From contig JAJCZZ010000101.1 in assembly GCA_029262115.1 (NCBI GenBank), positions 141,567 to 205,566 on the forward strand: DNA of 64,000 nt, given 5' to 3'. Under the pieces are notes generated by a model. The model saw only the letters and a list, made by a program, of their open reading frames with translations, was not told the origin of the DNA and made no database searches. Both the position numbers and the translations under genes were made by a program. Within the stretch, counting starts at the first letter, position 1. Every line of letters starts with the position of its first letter. Source of the DNA: Gemmatimonadota bacterium. Its GTDB lineage: Bacteria; Gemmatimonadota; Gemmatimonadetes; Longimicrobiales; Gaopeijiaceae. This document shows positions 25,349 through 35,018 of this stretch, in pieces.

Positions 25349-27580
25349 CTACCTGTCCGAAGCCGTCCGCGGCGCGTTCTTCACCCACCGGTCGTACCAG
25401 GCCAGGTACCGTTCGTATCGGTCCTTTTGATAGCTGGGTACCCGCAATCCGTGCGGCTGGCCGGGATAGACGACCAACTGGGTCGGGACACCCCGTCGCC
25501 GGAGCACCTGGTATAGCTGCTCGGAGTTCTGGATCGGCACGTTCCAGTCGCGTTCGCCGCCCATGATGAGCATGGGCGTCTCGATCTCGTGCGCTTGGTT
25601 GAACGGGCTGATTCGCTCCCACGCCTCGCGATTGTCGCCCTCCCACGGGAGTCCCAACTCGGCCTCCCATTGCCGCTGGTAGTGGTCGTGTCCGTAGTTG
25701 GCGATGTACAGAACCTCGCTGGCCCCGCTGATGGCTCCGTCGAATCGGTCGGTCTTTGTCACCACGTAGTTGGTGAGGATGCCCCCGTAGGACCAACCGC
25801 CGACGCCGAGCCTGTCCGGATCCGCCCATCCCCGGGAAATCGCATGATCGACTCCGGCCATCACGTCTTCGAAGTCCTCGTTGCCCCAGTCGGCCCACAG
25901 GATCCGCGAGAAGTCCTGGCTGTATCCGGAAGATCCCCGTGGGTTGGTCGTCACGACCACGTACCCGTTCGCCGCGAAGAGTTGGGCTTCGAAGTTGAAG
26001 GAGTGCGAGTACTGCGACACGGGCCCCCCGTGGATCCGCAGAAGTGTGGGGTAGCGCCTCCCGGGCTCATAGTCCGGCGGCAGGTAGAAGAAGCCCTCGA
26101 TCTCGGTTCCGTCGTCACTGGAAAACGTCTCGTTCGGCACCTCCGCCAGCCGAAACGTCGAGAGCACGGAGTCGTTGACCGTCGTCAGCCGGGCGAGAGC
26201 CTCCCCACGGACTGAGAAGATCTCCGGGGGATGGCTCGTGCGAGCCGCGAGCGCGACGATCTGCCCACGGGGCCCGACGTCGTAGTCACCCAACGACAGC
26301 GGTCCGGACACTACGCGCTCGATCTGGTCCCCCACGAGCGTGTAACGCGCGAGGTGGTTCTCCCCGGAGTCCTCCACTTCGAACAGAATCGACTGGCCGT
26401 TTTCGGAAAAGCGCGGATTGGACACGTTCCGGTCGAGGGACTCGGAGAGCACACGGGTTTCCGAACCGTCTGCCTGGGCGACGGCGAGGTGACTCGTCGC
26501 GTACCAGATCAGTTCGGGCTCGGTCACGGTCACGTAGGCGAGGCTCCCCCCGTCGGGGCTCCACGCCGGCGAATGGTCCGAACCGGTTCCCCGGGTGATC
26601 CGTCGGAACGTGTCGGTCGGCTCGGCCGCGTCGGCGGAAACGACCCAGATGTCGGTATCGGCGTTCCCGTCGGGCTCGTCGGTCCGATTGCTGGAGAACG
26701 CGATCCAGCGGCCGTCCGGACTCCAGGCCATTTGCCCCTCATCGCGGTCGCCAGTGGTGATCTGGCGGAGCGATCGGTCGCGGGTGTCGAACACGTAGAT
26801 ATGCGTGTTCCGCTCGTCCGTGAGATATCCGGTTCCGTCACGCTTGAACTGGAGGCGGTTCACCACCCACGGTTCGCGCGTCTCGGTAGTGCTCTTCGAG
26901 GAGTCCGCCCTGTCCGCGCTGTTTGCGCTGTCCGGCTCCGGGTCCCGTACCGTCAGCGCGAGACGGGAGCCGTCGGGACTCCACTCGTACCCGCTGACGC
27001 CCTGCGGGACGTCGGTCAGGGCGGTCGCCTCCCCTCCGCGGCGGTCCAGAACCCAGACCTGGGTCTTGTCGCCCCACGAAGCGAGAAACGACAGGTAACG
27101 TCCGTCGGGACTGAACGTCGGGCTGGACGCCGACTCTCCCTCACGGGTCATGGGGATGGCGTCGCGGCTCCCCATCGGATCGGCGGATACCATCCAGATG
27201 CGGGTTTCGCTGCTCTCTTCGGCCAGATCGGTCGTGGAGACCGTGTAGGCGACCCACTCACCGTCGGGGCTCAGCCTCGGGTTGCCGACCCGAGCCAGCG
27301 CGAACTGGTCCTCTGGTGTGAGCAATCGGGGCACGTCCGGTTCGGCGGCACCGAGCGTGGGGGCCGTCTGCGCGGACAGAAGCGCGGGACCGGTGAGGAG
27401 GACGGCCGAGGCTGCCAACGTGGCCGCCGTCCCCGCGGACGAAAGAGCCGAGGCTGCGAGCGAGAGCCCCCGACTCACGAGCGAGCGCCCCCGACCTGGG
27501 CTCGAGAACGTCGAAGTCGCAGACGAAGGCGCCGTCAGGACCGGTGTGCCGAGCCGGCATCGAAACTTGCGGGTGTTCAT
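25349..27580 (-). CDS. S9 family prolyl oligopeptidase / dipeptidyl aminopeptidase-like, secreted
   Basis: The 743-aa protein has a long N-terminal export region ending near ALLSAQ (residue 71). A WD40-like beta-propeller with repeated SPDG motifs follows, then a C-terminal alpha/beta-hydrolase. The catalytic triad is visible: Ser597 in GWSYGG, Asp678 in GERDWNVP and His710 in GQPHGL. It probably cleaves short peptides in the periplasm or outside the cell. The ATG at 27580 has a GAGGA site 8 bp upstream and gives a sensible signal; the signal region is longer than usual. The start overlaps the LD-carboxypeptidase stop by 4 bp, suggesting co-transcription. Confidence 0.94.
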   Translation of the reverse strand: MNTRKFRCRLGTPVLTAPSSATSTFSSPGRGRSLVSRGLSLAASALSSAGTAATLAASAVLLTGPALLSAQTAPTLGAAEPDVPRLLTPEDQFALARVGNPRLSPDGEWVAYTVSTTDLAEESSETRIWMVSADPMGSRDAIPMTREGESASSPTFSPDGRYLSFLASWGDKTQVWVLDRRGGEATALTDVPQGVSGYEWSPDGSRLALTVRDPEPDSANSADRADSSKSTTETREPWVVNRLQFKRDGTGYLTDERNTHIYVFDTRDRSLRQITTGDRDEGQMAWSPDGRWIAFSSNRTDEPDGNADTDIWVVSADAAEPTDTFRRITRGTGSDHSPAWSPDGGSLAYVTVTEPELIWYATSHLAVAQADGSETRVLSESLDRNVSNPRFSENGQSILFEVEDSGENHLARYTLVGDQIERVVSGPLSLGDYDVGPRGQIVALAARTSHPPEIFSVRGEALARLTTVNDSVLSTFRLAEVPNETFSSDDGTEIEGFFYLPPDYEPGRRYPTLLRIHGGPVSQYSHSFNFEAQLFAANGYVVVTTNPRGSSGYSQDFSRILWADWGNEDFEDVMAGVDHAISRGWADPDRLGVGGWSYGGILTNYVVTKTDRFDGAISGASEVLYIANYGHDHYQRQWEAELGLPWEGDNREAWERISPFNQAHEIETPMLIMGGERDWNVPIQNSEQLYQVLRRRGVPTQLVVYPGQPHGLRVPSYQKDRYERYLAWYDRWVKNAPRTASDR

Positions 27581-28722
27581 GTGAGAGAGTCCTCGTCCAG
27601 GTCCTGCGTGATCTTGGGAGCTGTTCGAACGCACTTTGTGAGCGTCAGCGTGGACGCTGAGGCGTCCAGCCGTGCCCATCCTCCAACGGGAAGCGTCGAG
27701 TTGTGCTCGACATGGCCGAAGGGTAGGTCGGCCACGGCGGGTATCCCGAGCGCTTCGGCGTACTCCGTCAGGACATCGCCGACCGGGTGCGAGCCGTCGT
27801 CGTCCGCGGGCGTCGTGAAGCGGCCGAAGGCGAGGCCGCCGACCGCGGCGAGGGCGTCTGCTCGCTGGAGTTGCAGGAGCATCCGGTCGATCCGATACGC
27901 CGGCTCACCCACATCCTCGAGGAAGAGGATCGCACCCGTGGTGTCCGGCATGTCGCGCGTGCCGCAGAGTGAGGCCATCATGGCCAGGTTCCCTCCCAGG
28001 AGACGCCCCTCCGCCCTACCCGCCACGAGGCAGCGCGGCTGTGGGTCCTGGGGACGAGCCTTCAGAGCCCCCGGGACACCGTCGGCGAAGACGACCGATC
28101 GAAACCCGCGCTCCGTCTCGGGAGGGAAGTCGGGTGCGGCATGCGGGCCGTGGAAGGAGATCACGCCCATCATCGCGTGACGCGCGTGCAGCGCGGTGTT
28201 GTCGCTGAACCCGATGAACGGAATCGGATCCACGAGTTGACGGGCGAGGTCGAGACGATCGACGATCCGCTGTGTTCCGTAACCACCGCGGAGCGCCCAA
28301 ACCGCGTCGTTCTCGGGGTCGTCGAACGCATCCTGCACGTCTTCGAGCCGCTGCGCGTCCGTGCCGGCCAGGAAGCGGTGGCTTGCCGGCGCAGATGGGT
28401 AGACCACCGCTTCGAGGCCGAGCGCCCGGCACCTCTCCACCGACTCGTCGATGCGCCCGGGCGGCAGCGGGCCGGCCGGAGCCACGAGCGCAACCCGGGC
28501 GCCGGGCACCAGTCCCCGGGGCTGGAGTGGCGCCGGAACGGAGGCTCGTGTGCCCCCGGCGTCGTAGAGACGGGTTCGGCGAGCGAGGTCGTCGGAGGGT
28601 TCGATGAGGTCGTCCGTGGGAGTGAGGAGTGTGGCGCGCGGGGGACCCTTTGTGGCAACGTGTGCCGGTCCCGCCGCGCTGTCCACTTCATGGCGCCGGC
28701 ATCTATCCGTCGCATCCCCCAC
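27577..28722 (-). CDS. LD-carboxypeptidase (peptidase family S66)
   Basis: S66 enzymes remove the terminal D-alanine from murein tetrapeptides during recycling. The family core begins at LVPGARVALVAPAGPL and includes ALRGGYGTQRIVDRLD, the nucleophile Ser173 in GFSDNTALH, FLEDVGEPAYRIDRML with the catalytic Glu, and LPFGHVEHN with the catalytic His. The only starts available are GTGs at 28722 and 28686, giving a 50-65 residue extension before the core that overlaps the divergent gamma-glutamyltransferase. The true start is therefore uncertain. It ends in a 4-bp overlap with the S9 peptidase. Confidence 0.92.
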   Translation of the reverse strand: MGDATDRCRRHEVDSAAGPAHVATKGPPRATLLTPTDDLIEPSDDLARRTRLYDAGGTRASVPAPLQPRGLVPGARVALVAPAGPLPPGRIDESVERCRALGLEAVVYPSAPASHRFLAGTDAQRLEDVQDAFDDPENDAVWALRGGYGTQRIVDRLDLARQLVDPIPFIGFSDNTALHARHAMMGVISFHGPHAAPDFPPETERGFRSVVFADGVPGALKARPQDPQPRCLVAGRAEGRLLGGNLAMMASLCGTRDMPDTTGAILFLEDVGEPAYRIDRMLLQLQRADALAAVGGLAFGRFTTPADDDGSHPVGDVLTEYAEALGIPAVADLPFGHVEHNSTLPVGGWARLDASASTLTLTKCVRTAPKITQDLDEDSLT

Positions 28723-30484
28723 TGCCCAGCCGATCGTGCTTCAACCCCTACCGAAGAACTGGCCGTCACGGTGGCCGCTCGAGCCCATCGGCGTTGTGGG
28801 TAGCCGGGGAATGGTCGCGTCCACCGACGTCCTGGCGAGCCGGGTCGGGAGGGACGTCCTGGTGGCAGGTGGAAACGCGGTCGATGGAGCGGTCGCCACG
28901 GCCTTGGCGCTCGCGGTGGTCAACCCCGAGGCAGGAAATCTGGGTGGGAGTGGCTACGCCGTCGTCCGCACGGCGGACGAAGAGAATCACGCCCTCGACT
29001 TCAGGTCGACCGCCCCGGCGGCGGCCACGCGTACCATGTACCTGGACGGAGACGGGGCCCTCACCTCCGACTCGGAGCTGGGTCCGCTGGCCGCGGCGGT
29101 TCCGGGCAGCGTCCACGGACTCTGGACTCTCCACCAGAGCTTGGGCAGCCTCCCCTGGTCCGCGGTGGTGCAGCCGGCCGTCACGCTCGCCGAGGGCTTC
29201 ACCGTAGGGGAACGACTCACCCGCTCCTATCCCGCGCACATCATCGAGGGGCTGCGTGGGTTCAGAGCGAGCGCAGACATCTACCTCCCGGATGGGGCAC
29301 CTCCGGCGTTGGGCTCTCGTCTGTGCCAACCCGATCTCGCTCGGGTGCTGGCTCGGATTCGCGATCACGGTGCGGACGGCTTCTACGCGGGCGCTACCGC
29401 CGCAGACATCGAGTCCGCGATGCAGCGGCATGGGGGCATCATGACGGCTGCGGATCTCGCGGCATACCGATCGGTTTGGCGCGAGCCCCTCGAATGCGAC
29501 TACCGCGACCACCGGATCGTGTCGATGCCTCCGTCTTCTTCGGGAGGAGTGGCCCTCGTACAGATCGCGAACATGCTGCACGCGTTCGATGTCACGGCGC
29601 TGCAGTGGCATGGGGCCGACCACGTGCATCTTTTCGCCGAAGTGTGGAAGAGAGCGTTCGCTGATCGGAACCACGAACTGGCGGATCCCGCCTTTCCCGA
29701 CATCCCCATGGAAACGCTGCTCGCAACGCACTACGCGGAGTGGCGCATGCGGTATGTGTCGCACGACGGTCGTGCGACCCCGGCTGATGAGGCCGGGCCG
29801 GGGGTCGGTGCGTACCTGGACGCCGCCCGTCAGGACGGGATGCCACGAAGCGACGCCGGCCCCCCGCGACCGGCTGCGGCACGACGGCTTCCCGAAGGCG
29901 ATCACACTACGCACCTCTCGGTCGTCGACGGCGACGGGTGCGCGGTGGCGCTCACGACCACACTCAACACGTGGTACGGCAGCAAATTTGTTGCGGATGG
30001 AACGGGCGTGCTTCTGAACAACGACATGGACGATCTGAGCGCCAAGCCGGGAGCGCCCAACCACTTCGGCCTGGTGCAGGGAGAGGCGAACGCCATCGCT
30101 CCGGGTAAGCGACCCCTGTCGGCTATGACGCCGACCATCGTCCTCAACCCGGACGGACAACTGCGGTTGGTCGTGGGCAACGCGGGAGGGGCGACGATCC
30201 TCACCACCGTGTTCCAGCTTCTTTCGAGCGTCCTGGACCACGGATTGGCGCCGCCGGCCGCCATGGCCGCTCCGCGGATCCACCATCAGCACCTGCCGGA
30301 CCGTATCCAGTACGAGCCGGGAGGACTCGCGCCGGGCGTCGTGGCCGAGCTGACCGACCGCGGACATGCGTTGGAAGAGAGGAAAGTGATGTCAGGCGAC
30401 GCTCACGTGGTCGCGGTCGATCCGGATGGAGGCCTGATCGGGCTCTCCGACCCACGGCGAGGTGGCGAAGCAGTGGGGTTCTGA
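28604..30484 (+). CDS. ggt: Gamma-glutamyltransferase
   Basis: The enzyme cleaves or transfers the gamma-glutamyl group of glutathione and related peptides, normally in the periplasm after autocatalytic processing. The family N-terminus is seen as RGMVASTDVLAS followed by GGNAVDGAVATALALAVVNPEAGN. The processing nucleophile is Thr435 in DHTTHLSVVD, and PLSAMTPTIV lies downstream as expected. The ATG at 28604 has a GGAGGG site and gives 626 aa, but its first 60 residues overlap the divergent LD-carboxypeptidase and contain no classic signal peptide. An ATG at 28811 would remove conserved residues, so a start between the two is possible. Confidence 0.92.
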   Translation: MRSSVGVRSVARGGPFVATCAGPAALSTSWRRHLSVASPTAQPIVLQPLPKNWPSRWPLEPIGVVGSRGMVASTDVLASRVGRDVLVAGGNAVDGAVATALALAVVNPEAGNLGGSGYAVVRTADEENHALDFRSTAPAAATRTMYLDGDGALTSDSELGPLAAAVPGSVHGLWTLHQSLGSLPWSAVVQPAVTLAEGFTVGERLTRSYPAHIIEGLRGFRASADIYLPDGAPPALGSRLCQPDLARVLARIRDHGADGFYAGATAADIESAMQRHGGIMTAADLAAYRSVWREPLECDYRDHRIVSMPPSSSGGVALVQIANMLHAFDVTALQWHGADHVHLFAEVWKRAFADRNHELADPAFPDIPMETLLATHYAEWRMRYVSHDGRATPADEAGPGVGAYLDAARQDGMPRSDAGPPRPAAARRLPEGDHTTHLSVVDGDGCAVALTTTLNTWYGSKFVADGTGVLLNNDMDDLSAKPGAPNHFGLVQGEANAIAPGKRPLSAMTPTIVLNPDGQLRLVVGNAGGATILTTVFQLLSSVLDHGLAPPAAMAAPRIHHQHLPDRIQYEPGGLAPGVVAELTDRGHALEERKVMSGDAHVVAVDPDGGLIGLSDPRRGGEAVGF

Positions 30485-30507
30485 GGCGCCCCCAAATCGC
30501 GCTGACC

Positions 30508-31926
30508 TCAGGATGAAGCCCGCGCGCCCAACCTGTCCAGCAGCTTCTCGTGGATGCCACCGAATCCTCCGTTCGACATCACGAGGACCACGTCACCGGC
30601 TTGAGCGCCCTGGACCACGGACGTGACGATGGCGTCCACGTCGGCGATGTGCTCGGCGTCCACCCCGTCCGCTCGGAGTTCCGCGACGAGCTCGCCGGGA
30701 TCCATTCCCGTGTCCTCGTCGTACCGCTCCGGGCGGGCGAGACCGGCCAGGACGACCCGGTCGGCCCCCGCGAGGGCTTCGCGGTACGCCGACTGGAACT
30801 CCTTCCGTTGCGCGGTATAGCTCCGCGGCTCGAAGACGGCGATGACACGTCCGCCGCCGAATCGTTGGCCCGCTGCTTCGATCGTGCCACGGACGGACGT
30901 CGGATGGTGGGCGAAGTCGTCCACCACGGTCACGCCGCCGCGCTCGCCACGCATCTCCATCCGCCTCCGTACGCTCTCGAACGTCGTCAGCCCCGCCCGG
31001 ATCCCCTCCCAGGACGCGCCCGCGGCCCGTGAGGCCGCGATCGCGCTCAACGTATTCCGAACGTTGAACCCCCCCGAAAGCGTGGTCCGGAACCGGCCGA
31101 CGGGTTCACCGTCGCGCGCCAGTTCGAAAGCCGTTCCGTCTCGACTGTATTCGACGTCTCGTGCCTGCCAGTAGGGGGCAGGTGACGTCGTGTCGGTGTC
31201 GAGGCCCACCGATTCGACCGGAGCGAACGAGTCCTCACTCACTTCGCGCGCGATCTCGGTGTCCCACCCGACGACGAGGGTACCGGTGCCAGGCACCAGA
31301 TTGACGAAGCGCTCGAACGCGAAGCGATACGCTTCCGGGTCCCGGTAGATATCCGCATGGTCGAACTCGATGTTGGTCACCACTGCCGTCCAGGGCAGGT
31401 AATGCCACATCTTCGGACCCTTGTCGAAGTACGCCGTGTCATACTCGTCGGCCTCGATCACGAAGAACTCGCTGTCGGTCAGACGTGACGAACGGCCGAA
31501 GTTCTCCGCCACCCCTCCGATCAGGAAGGATGGGTCCATACCCGACGACTCCAGGAGCCACGCGATCAGCGAGGTCGTCGTGGTCTTGCCATGGGTGCCG
31601 GCGACCGCAATGACGTGACGCCCCCGGAGAAATTCCTCCTTGATCGTGAGGGCGGCCGACGTGAAGGGGAACCGCCGCTCGAGGACGGCCTCCAACTCTT
31701 CGTTTCCGCGCGTGATGGCATTCCCGACGATCACCATGTCGGGCGCGGGTTCGAGGTTGGCGGGCGAGAACGAGTGGGCGTACTCGATGCCGAGGTCGTC
31801 GAGCAAGGTCGACATCGGTGGATAGACCCCTTCGTCCGAACCCGTGACGCGGTGCCCCTTCTGTCGCAGCAGGCTCGCTAACGCGGCCATGGCGGTTCCC
31901 GCGATCCCGATCAGATGGTAGTGCAT
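30508..31926 (-). CDS. mpl: UDP-N-acetylmuramate:L-alanyl-gamma-D-glutamyl-meso-diaminopimelate ligase
   Basis: Mpl attaches the recycled tripeptide to UDP-MurNAc, allowing murein peptide reuse in the cytoplasm. The 472-aa protein shows the Mur ligase N-terminal motif HLIGIAGTAMAAL and the ATP-binding GTHGKTTT at 110-117. The block DEYDTAYFDKGPKMWHYLP separates Mpl from MurC, as do FEPRSYTAQRKEFQ and MSNGGFGGIHEKLL at the C-terminus. It is the last gene of an spmA-spmB-mpl run on the minus strand, with only 10 bp after spmB. Together with the LD-carboxypeptidase and murI nearby it points to murein recycling. Confidence 0.95.
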   Translation of the reverse strand: MHYHLIGIAGTAMAALASLLRQKGHRVTGSDEGVYPPMSTLLDDLGIEYAHSFSPANLEPAPDMVIVGNAITRGNEELEAVLERRFPFTSAALTIKEEFLRGRHVIAVAGTHGKTTTTSLIAWLLESSGMDPSFLIGGVAENFGRSSRLTDSEFFVIEADEYDTAYFDKGPKMWHYLPWTAVVTNIEFDHADIYRDPEAYRFAFERFVNLVPGTGTLVVGWDTEIAREVSEDSFAPVESVGLDTDTTSPAPYWQARDVEYSRDGTAFELARDGEPVGRFRTTLSGGFNVRNTLSAIAASRAAGASWEGIRAGLTTFESVRRRMEMRGERGGVTVVDDFAHHPTSVRGTIEAAGQRFGGGRVIAVFEPRSYTAQRKEFQSAYREALAGADRVVLAGLARPERYDEDTGMDPGELVAELRADGVDAEHIADVDAIVTSVVQGAQAGDVVLVMSNGGFGGIHEKLLDRLGARASS

Positions 31927-31936
31927 CGTCTTCCGG

Positions 31937-32479
31937 TCATCCGAAGAGAAGGCGGACGGTCCACACGGCAATGATCATGGCCGCGAAATCGGCGGTTAGG
32001 CCGGCGGGCACGGCGTGGCGGGTCTTCTTGATATTGACCGCCCCGAAGTACACGGCAATCACGTAGAAGGTGGTTTCGGTCGACCCGAACATGGTGGCGG
32101 CCATCTTCACAAAGATCGAGTCCTCGCCGTACTGGGCGATCATGTCCACGACGATCCCGGCGGAACCGGAGCCCGTGAGCGGCCGGATGATGGCCATGGG
32201 CAGCACCTCGCCTGGGAATCCTATGAGGCTCAGAACCGGGTTCAGGACGCCAACGAGGAACTCCATGGCCCCGCTGGCGCGGAACATCCCGATGGCGAAG
32301 AGGATGGCCACTAGGTACGGGATGATCCGGACGGCAACGCCGAAGCCCTCCTTGGCTCCTTCCACGAACGATTCGTAGACCGGCACTTTCTTGTAGAGCC
32401 CGTACATCGGGAAGCCCACTACGATGGCGGGAATGACGAAGTACGAGAACAGGGTGATGGCACTTCGCAGAGCATCCAC
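31937..32479 (-). CDS. spmB: SpmB-like nucleoside-recognition (gate) membrane protein
   Basis: This 180-aa polytopic membrane protein carries the Gate/nucleoside-recognition pattern of spore maturation protein B: PAIVVGFPMYGLYKKVPVYESFVEGAKEGF, then MAIIRPLTGSGSAGIVVD, then MFGSTETTFYVIAVYFGAV. About five hydrophobic segments are visible. In Bacillus the SpmA/SpmB pair affects spore core dehydration, but homologues occur widely in non-sporulating bacteria, where the transported solute is unknown. It starts 3 bp after the spmA stop and is followed 10 bp later by mpl. Confidence 0.92.
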   Translation of the reverse strand: MDALRSAITLFSYFVIPAIVVGFPMYGLYKKVPVYESFVEGAKEGFGVAVRIIPYLVAILFAIGMFRASGAMEFLVGVLNPVLSLIGFPGEVLPMAIIRPLTGSGSAGIVVDMIAQYGEDSIFVKMAATMFGSTETTFYVIAVYFGAVNIKKTRHAVPAGLTADFAAMIIAVWTVRLLFG

Positions 32480-32482
32480 GGA

Positions 32483-33511
32483 TCAGCCCTCCCCTTCGCT
32501 GGAGGGGGCGGGCGGCCCGGACGCCGTGGCCGGAATCGGTGGATGGAGCAGGGGGTTGGACGCCCGAGCCCCCGGCAGCCTGCTGTAGAGCTTGGCGGCC
32601 GTGATCGCAATGACGAGCGAAAGTGAGGTCGTGATGATGATCGCGAAGATCAGTTGGTTGATCTGGAGCCCCATCAGCGCCAGGAGAAGAACCGGCGGCA
32701 CGAGCTGGACGGACGCGGTGTTGATGGCCAACAGCATGACCATGTCGTCCGTTGCCGTGTCCTCCGATGGGTTCAGCGTCTGCAACTCCTCCATCGCCTT
32801 GATCCCGAAGGGTGTCGCGGCGTTCCCCAGGCCGAAGACGTTCGCTGCCATGTTGAGCGCGATCATCCCGAGCGCGGGATGGTCATCGGGGATTCCCGGG
32901 AAGAGGGGCTTGAGCACCGGTCGGACGAGGCGGACCAGTGCGTAGATGACGCCGGCATCCTCGGCGATCTTGAGGAGCCCGAGGAAAAGCGCCAACACAC
33001 CGATCAGGCCGAGACTGATCTCAGCGGCCGTTTCCGCGAAGTCGAGGGCAGCCTGGGAGATGGCATTCATCTTCACAAAGCGGACTTCTTCGAACACAAG
33101 CCCCGCCGAGGCCGATCCTCCCACCCCCGTGAGCGGTGCGAAGTCGACGAGCGATCCCTGAAGTTCCTCATCCCGGGACTGGGACACCACCTGGATCGTC
33201 GACAGGGGATCCGGAAGGTCGGAGCCACCGTCGAAGCGGAGGACCACCCCTTCCTGTGATTGACGGAGCACACCGGAGAACGGTTCCGAGGGAGCCGCTT
33301 CGACGCCGTAGAACTCGCGGAACGTACCGGGGTCGATCCGGATCGAAACGGGGACACTCCGACGGTCCGCATCGTACCCCTCTGGGAACGCGACCTCGAC
33401 AGGCAGGGGCTGGCCGTTCCGGTACGCGTCGCGTGTAAGATCGCCGACGTCGGACACGACGGCGAAGAGCAGGCTCGAGATGATCAGCCCGCCCCAGATG
33501 TAGTTCAGCAT
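32483..33511 (-). CDS. spmA: SpmA-like membrane protein with an inserted soluble domain
   Basis: The 342-aa protein matches SpmA in its first helix (MLNYIWGGLIISSLLFAVV) and from about residue 145 onwards: ALDFAETAAEISLGLIGVLALFLGLLKIAEDAG, MNMAAN-type and FGLGNAATPFGIKAMEEL blocks. Between them, about residues 25-140 form a non-hydrophobic insert not present in the typical SpmA of about 200 aa. The insert would lie on one face of the membrane. A proline-rich tail follows the last helix. The ATG at 33511 begins directly at the first helix. The gene heads the spmA-spmB-mpl operon. Confidence 0.9.
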   Translation of the reverse strand: MLNYIWGGLIISSLLFAVVSDVGDLTRDAYRNGQPLPVEVAFPEGYDADRRSVPVSIRIDPGTFREFYGVEAAPSEPFSGVLRQSQEGVVLRFDGGSDLPDPLSTIQVVSQSRDEELQGSLVDFAPLTGVGGSASAGLVFEEVRFVKMNAISQAALDFAETAAEISLGLIGVLALFLGLLKIAEDAGVIYALVRLVRPVLKPLFPGIPDDHPALGMIALNMAANVFGLGNAATPFGIKAMEELQTLNPSEDTATDDMVMLLAINTASVQLVPPVLLLALMGLQINQLIFAIIITTSLSLVIAITAAKLYSRLPGARASNPLLHPPIPATASGPPAPSSEGEG

Positions 33512-33689
33512 GGGCTCCGGGGGTTGGGGACGGCGCCTCGGGATGGCGTATGGTCGGCGTGGCGGGGAGGTGCAGCAAGGTCGGTGCCCCTGGAACGCAC
33601 CCGCCTGATTCGCCGGCTGCCCGTTGGGGAGTCTCAGGTGGCACGATCCTCGCAATCACGGTAAGGCGGAGATTCAACCACATGGGATC

Positions 33690-34889
33690 ATGAGCCAACC
33701 ACTTCGGCACGAGCCATCTGAATACAGCGTCCTGATGTTGGACGCGGGTGCGGTGGATCCGGACTTCGTCCGCCGGACACTCGATGAGTCCACCACGTCG
33801 AAGTGGAACATCACGGTCGCGAGTTCCCGTGCCGAAGCGCTTGAGAGCCGTCCCGAAGACTACGACGTCGTGTGTGTGGATTGTGGCACGGATATCCGTA
33901 GCGGATTCGAGGTTCTCGACGAGTTGGGTGGCGACGAAGGCTTGGCTGTTCCTGTAGTGTTTTTGGCCTGTGAGCGGGCCGAAGGCGCGAGCCGTCAGGT
34001 CGTCGAGCGTGGCGCAAAGGACCTCGTCGTGAAGGACGATACGGGCCGGGCCCGGCTCGAGCCGACCCTGCTACAGGCGGTCCGAGGCCATCGTGAGGTG
34101 CAGGCCATCCGTTCTCGAAATATCCATCTCGAACGATTCGCTGGAGTAGTTGCCCACGAGATCAAGAATTCGGTGGGTGCGGCACTGAACGCCCTCAGTG
34201 CCCGGGAGATGTTGCAGGAAGACGGGACCGCTTCAACGGAGGACCTGGAGGGTCTGGTCTCGACCGCGCAACAAGCGCTGGACCGTGCGACCCGCACGGT
34301 CGACCGCTTGCTCGACGAAGCCTCGAACGGATTGTCGGACGCGCCGGCCACCCTCGGCTCTCACGACGTCGGCGGCCTCGTCGAGTCCGTGGCCAGGGAA
34401 CAGCGGCCGGCCTTCGAGAGCGGTGGTGTGGACCTGGTGGTCGAGCCGGCCGATCCGGACGTCGAGGGCTGGATCGACCCCGACCTGATGCTTCAGGTGC
34501 TGGACAACCTTCTCGACAATGCGCGTCGATTCACCCCGGACGGGGGGCGGACCACGATCCAGGCGATTCGTTGTGGGGCACGAGTTGGCGTTCGCGTCAG
34601 TGACACCGGGCCCGGCGTGCCAGAGGACTTGAGGGACTCCGTCTTCGTGGGAAACGCCTGGGATCCGGCGGGCAAACGGGGCCTGGGGCTCGGGCTGTGG
34701 GTGGCGGGCCAGGCCGCCCACCGATTGGACGGGCAGATCCGGCTGGAGGCTTCGTCCCCGGAAGGGGGCGCCGCCTTCGTGGTCGAGGTGCCGGCGGCGG
34801 ACGCGCTTTCCAACTACCGGTCGATACCAGCCACCGGGTCCTCGTCCGGCGTTGTAGGGACGGACCTCGATTCCGGGGCCGTAGCTTGA
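33690..34889 (+). CDS. Histidine kinase with N-terminal receiver domain
   Basis: The 399-aa soluble protein has a receiver-like domain at about residues 10-125, with Asp in VVCVDCG and Lys in DLVVKDD. It then has a dimerisation/phosphoacceptor helix with His156 (VAHEIKNS) and an ATPase domain with DNLLDNARRF, VSDTGPGVP and GLGLGLWV. No membrane segment is present, so it senses through its receiver or through partners. Receiver-kinase fusions usually act inside phosphorelays. The response regulator follows 129 bp later on the same strand. The start at 33690 has only a weak ribosome site. Confidence 0.88.
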   Translation: MSQPLRHEPSEYSVLMLDAGAVDPDFVRRTLDESTTSKWNITVASSRAEALESRPEDYDVVCVDCGTDIRSGFEVLDELGGDEGLAVPVVFLACERAEGASRQVVERGAKDLVVKDDTGRARLEPTLLQAVRGHREVQAIRSRNIHLERFAGVVAHEIKNSVGAALNALSAREMLQEDGTASTEDLEGLVSTAQQALDRATRTVDRLLDEASNGLSDAPATLGSHDVGGLVESVAREQRPAFESGGVDLVVEPADPDVEGWIDPDLMLQVLDNLLDNARRFTPDGGRTTIQAIRCGARVGVRVSDTGPGVPEDLRDSVFVGNAWDPAGKRGLGLGLWVAGQAAHRLDGQIRLEASSPEGGAAFVVEVPAADALSNYRSIPATGSSSGVVGTDLDSGAVA

Positions 34890-35018
34890 GCACGCAGGTA
34901 GGCCGTCGACCGGCACGACCTTTGCAAGGTTCGGCCTCGCGTCGTTACTGTCTCCACCAACGATGCGACGTCCGATGAGACCTCGCATCGAACCAATGTC
35001 ACTGGGATCGGGAGCGCC

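Noticed and set aside
26231..28180. 649-aa plus-strand frame opposite the S9 peptidase and LD-carboxypeptidase
   Set aside because: The minus strand carries full catalytic triads; the plus-strand frame has no recognisable domain.
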